From NCBI GenBank assembly GCA_900313015.1, contig OMPR01000010.1, positions 1 to 64,000 of the forward strand: a DNA stretch of 64,000 nt, given 5' to 3'. Shown here in pieces: positions 63,076 through 64,000 of this stretch (the stretch's first letter is position 1; the number at the start of each line of letters is the position of its first letter). The position numbers and the translations under genes are program-made. A model generated the notes under the pieces. That model did not search any database and had not been told where the DNA came from. It saw only the letters and a list, made by a program, of their open reading frames with translations. The DNA comes from Rhodobacteraceae bacterium EL53. Lineage in GTDB: Bacteria; Pseudomonadota; Alphaproteobacteria; Rhodobacterales; Rhodobacteraceae.

Positions 63076-64000
63076 ATGACAGACTTTATGACCCGTGCCC
63101 GTGCTGCCGAACAGGCGATGCGTTCTGTGTTCCCTGCAACGCCGTTGCAGCGGAATGTTCATTTATCCGACCGGTTTGGCGCGGATATCTGGCTTAAACG
63201 CGAAGACCTGAGCCCGGTGCGGTCTTATAAAATCCGCGGCGCTTTCAACGCGATGCGTAAATTGCCCGACCAGGATCTTTTTGTTTGCGCGTCTGCTGGG
63301 AACCACGCGCAGGGCGTGGCCTTTATGTGTAAGCATATGGACGTAAAGGGCGTTATTTTTATGCCCGTCACCACACCGCAGCAGAAAATCCAAAAAACGA
63401 AAATCTTTGGCGGTGATAACATCGAGATACACCTCACTGGTGACTATTTTGACGATACTTTGGCCGCTGCCCAAGCTTGGTGTGCGCGCGAAGGGGGGCA
63501 TTTTCTATCTCCCTTTGATGATGACGATGTAATCGAAGGCCAAGCGTCTCTTGCCGTTGAAATTGAAGCTCAACTAGGGAAGGTTCCGGATCATATCATG
63601 TTACCAGTTGGCGGCGGCGGTATGTCTTCGGGGGTTAGCACATGGTTTGGGGACAGGACGCATTGTCTGTTTGTCGAGCCGGCCGGGGGGGCATGTTTAA
63701 GAGCTGCGATGGCGGCGGGGCATCCCGTCGCATTGGATCATGTAGATACATTTGTTGATGGCGCGGCTGTTGGCCAAATTGGTGCTAAGCCATTTGAGTT
63801 GCTCAAAAACCGTCATCTGTCGGATGTCCTTGTGCTGTCAGAGGATCGGATATGCGCAACGATGATTGAAATGCTCAATGTCGAAGGCATTGTTCTTGAA
63901 CCTGCTGGTGCACTTGCGGTTGAAGCGATTTCTGATGTGCAGACTTTCATTCGCGGAAAAACTGTTGTCTGCGTCACATCAGGTGGCAATTTTGATTTTG
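63076..64000 (+). CDS. ilvA: Threonine dehydratase, biosynthetic type (3' end beyond window)
   Basis: The first 308 codons of a PLP enzyme that deaminates threonine to 2-oxobutyrate for isoleucine synthesis. WLKREDLSPVRSYKIRGAFNAM carries the PLP-binding lysine, SAGNHAQGVAF and PVGGGGMSSGVS the phosphate-binding loops, and EPAGALAVEA the fold-type II signature. It starts at the ATG at 63076, 58 bases after the membrane-protein gene. The C-terminal regulatory part lies outside the window, so feedback control cannot be judged. Confidence 0.94.
   Translation, partial: MTDFMTRARAAEQAMRSVFPATPLQRNVHLSDRFGADIWLKREDLSPVRSYKIRGAFNAMRKLPDQDLFVCASAGNHAQGVAFMCKHMDVKGVIFMPVTTPQQKIQKTKIFGGDNIEIHLTGDYFDDTLAAAQAWCAREGGHFLSPFDDDDVIEGQASLAVEIEAQLGKVPDHIMLPVGGGGMSSGVSTWFGDRTHCLFVEPAGGACLRAAMAAGHPVALDHVDTFVDGAAVGQIGAKPFELLKNRHLSDVLVLSEDRICATMIEMLNVEGIVLEPAGALAVEAISDVQTFIRGKTVVCVTSGGNFDF

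Overview
The window is a chromosomal segment of an alphaproteobacterium, almost certainly the Roseobacter group of the Rhodobacteraceae. The evidence is the 16S rRNA 5' half at the left edge, a divergent regB / senC-regA redox locus of the Rhodobacter type, a hemD-mic60-hemY (orf52) cluster, and the alphaproteobacterial origin-proximal orders maf-aroE-coaE-dnaQ / secB and hemJ-rho-mnmE-mnmG-rsmG-parA-parB. Most genes are ordinary housekeeping genes of moderately high GC. No phage, IS element, CRISPR array or obvious defence island is visible.

Layout. 1-666 is the 5' part of a 16S rRNA gene transcribed leftwards, and 667-1448 is its leader and promoter region. 1.4-3.3 kb holds a DauA-like FAD amine dehydrogenase divergent from an XRE-cupin regulator, with a tandem operator-like repeat between them. 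3.4-7.1 kb is the leftward hemD-mic60-hemY operon, with a pure 21-unit hexanucleotide repeat inside mic60. 7.2-9.9 kb is the rightward tsaD-gpsA-yciI-EVE operon. 10-13.4 kb has DUF2853, ahcY, a small secreted protein and an HD hydrolase, plus a possible small RNA at about 10.0-10.1 kb. 13.4-19.0 kb has a GT61 enzyme, regA, senC, regB and an orphan PAS protein. 19.0-27.9 kb is a tightly overlapped tsaE-amgK-murU-addB-addA run followed by trxA. 28-32 kb has a tandem Lin0512-family pair, DUF1127, and hslV and hslU separated by two small genes. 32-36.7 kb has a lipoprotein hydrolase, an MFS permease and a Tim44-mltA-smr operon. 36.8-37.9 kb has fxsA and secB.

38-48.4 kb is the most informative part. 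The maf-aroE-coaE-dnaQ operon runs left and hemJ-rho-mnmE-mnmG-rsmG-parA-parB runs right. The AT-rich gap between them (40666-41069) carries several DnaA boxes and is the likely chromosomal origin. Two perfect 16-bp parS palindromes lie at the 5' ends of mnmG and rsmG, just upstream of parAB, so replication start and segregation loading sites sit within about 5.5 kb of each other.

48.4-64 kb carries the leftward rph-rdgB-hemW-ybaN operon, hrcA-grpE, mutS, maeB with a PfkB kinase, periplasmic msrA, a sulfotransferase-like gene, an SCP2 protein, argG, an unknown membrane protein and the first about 300 codons of a threonine dehydratase gene cut by the window edge.

I found no convincing new multi-gene system. 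The points most worth a second look are the origin/parS architecture, the candidate small RNA, the mic60 repeat and the operator repeat at the DauA/XRE pair.
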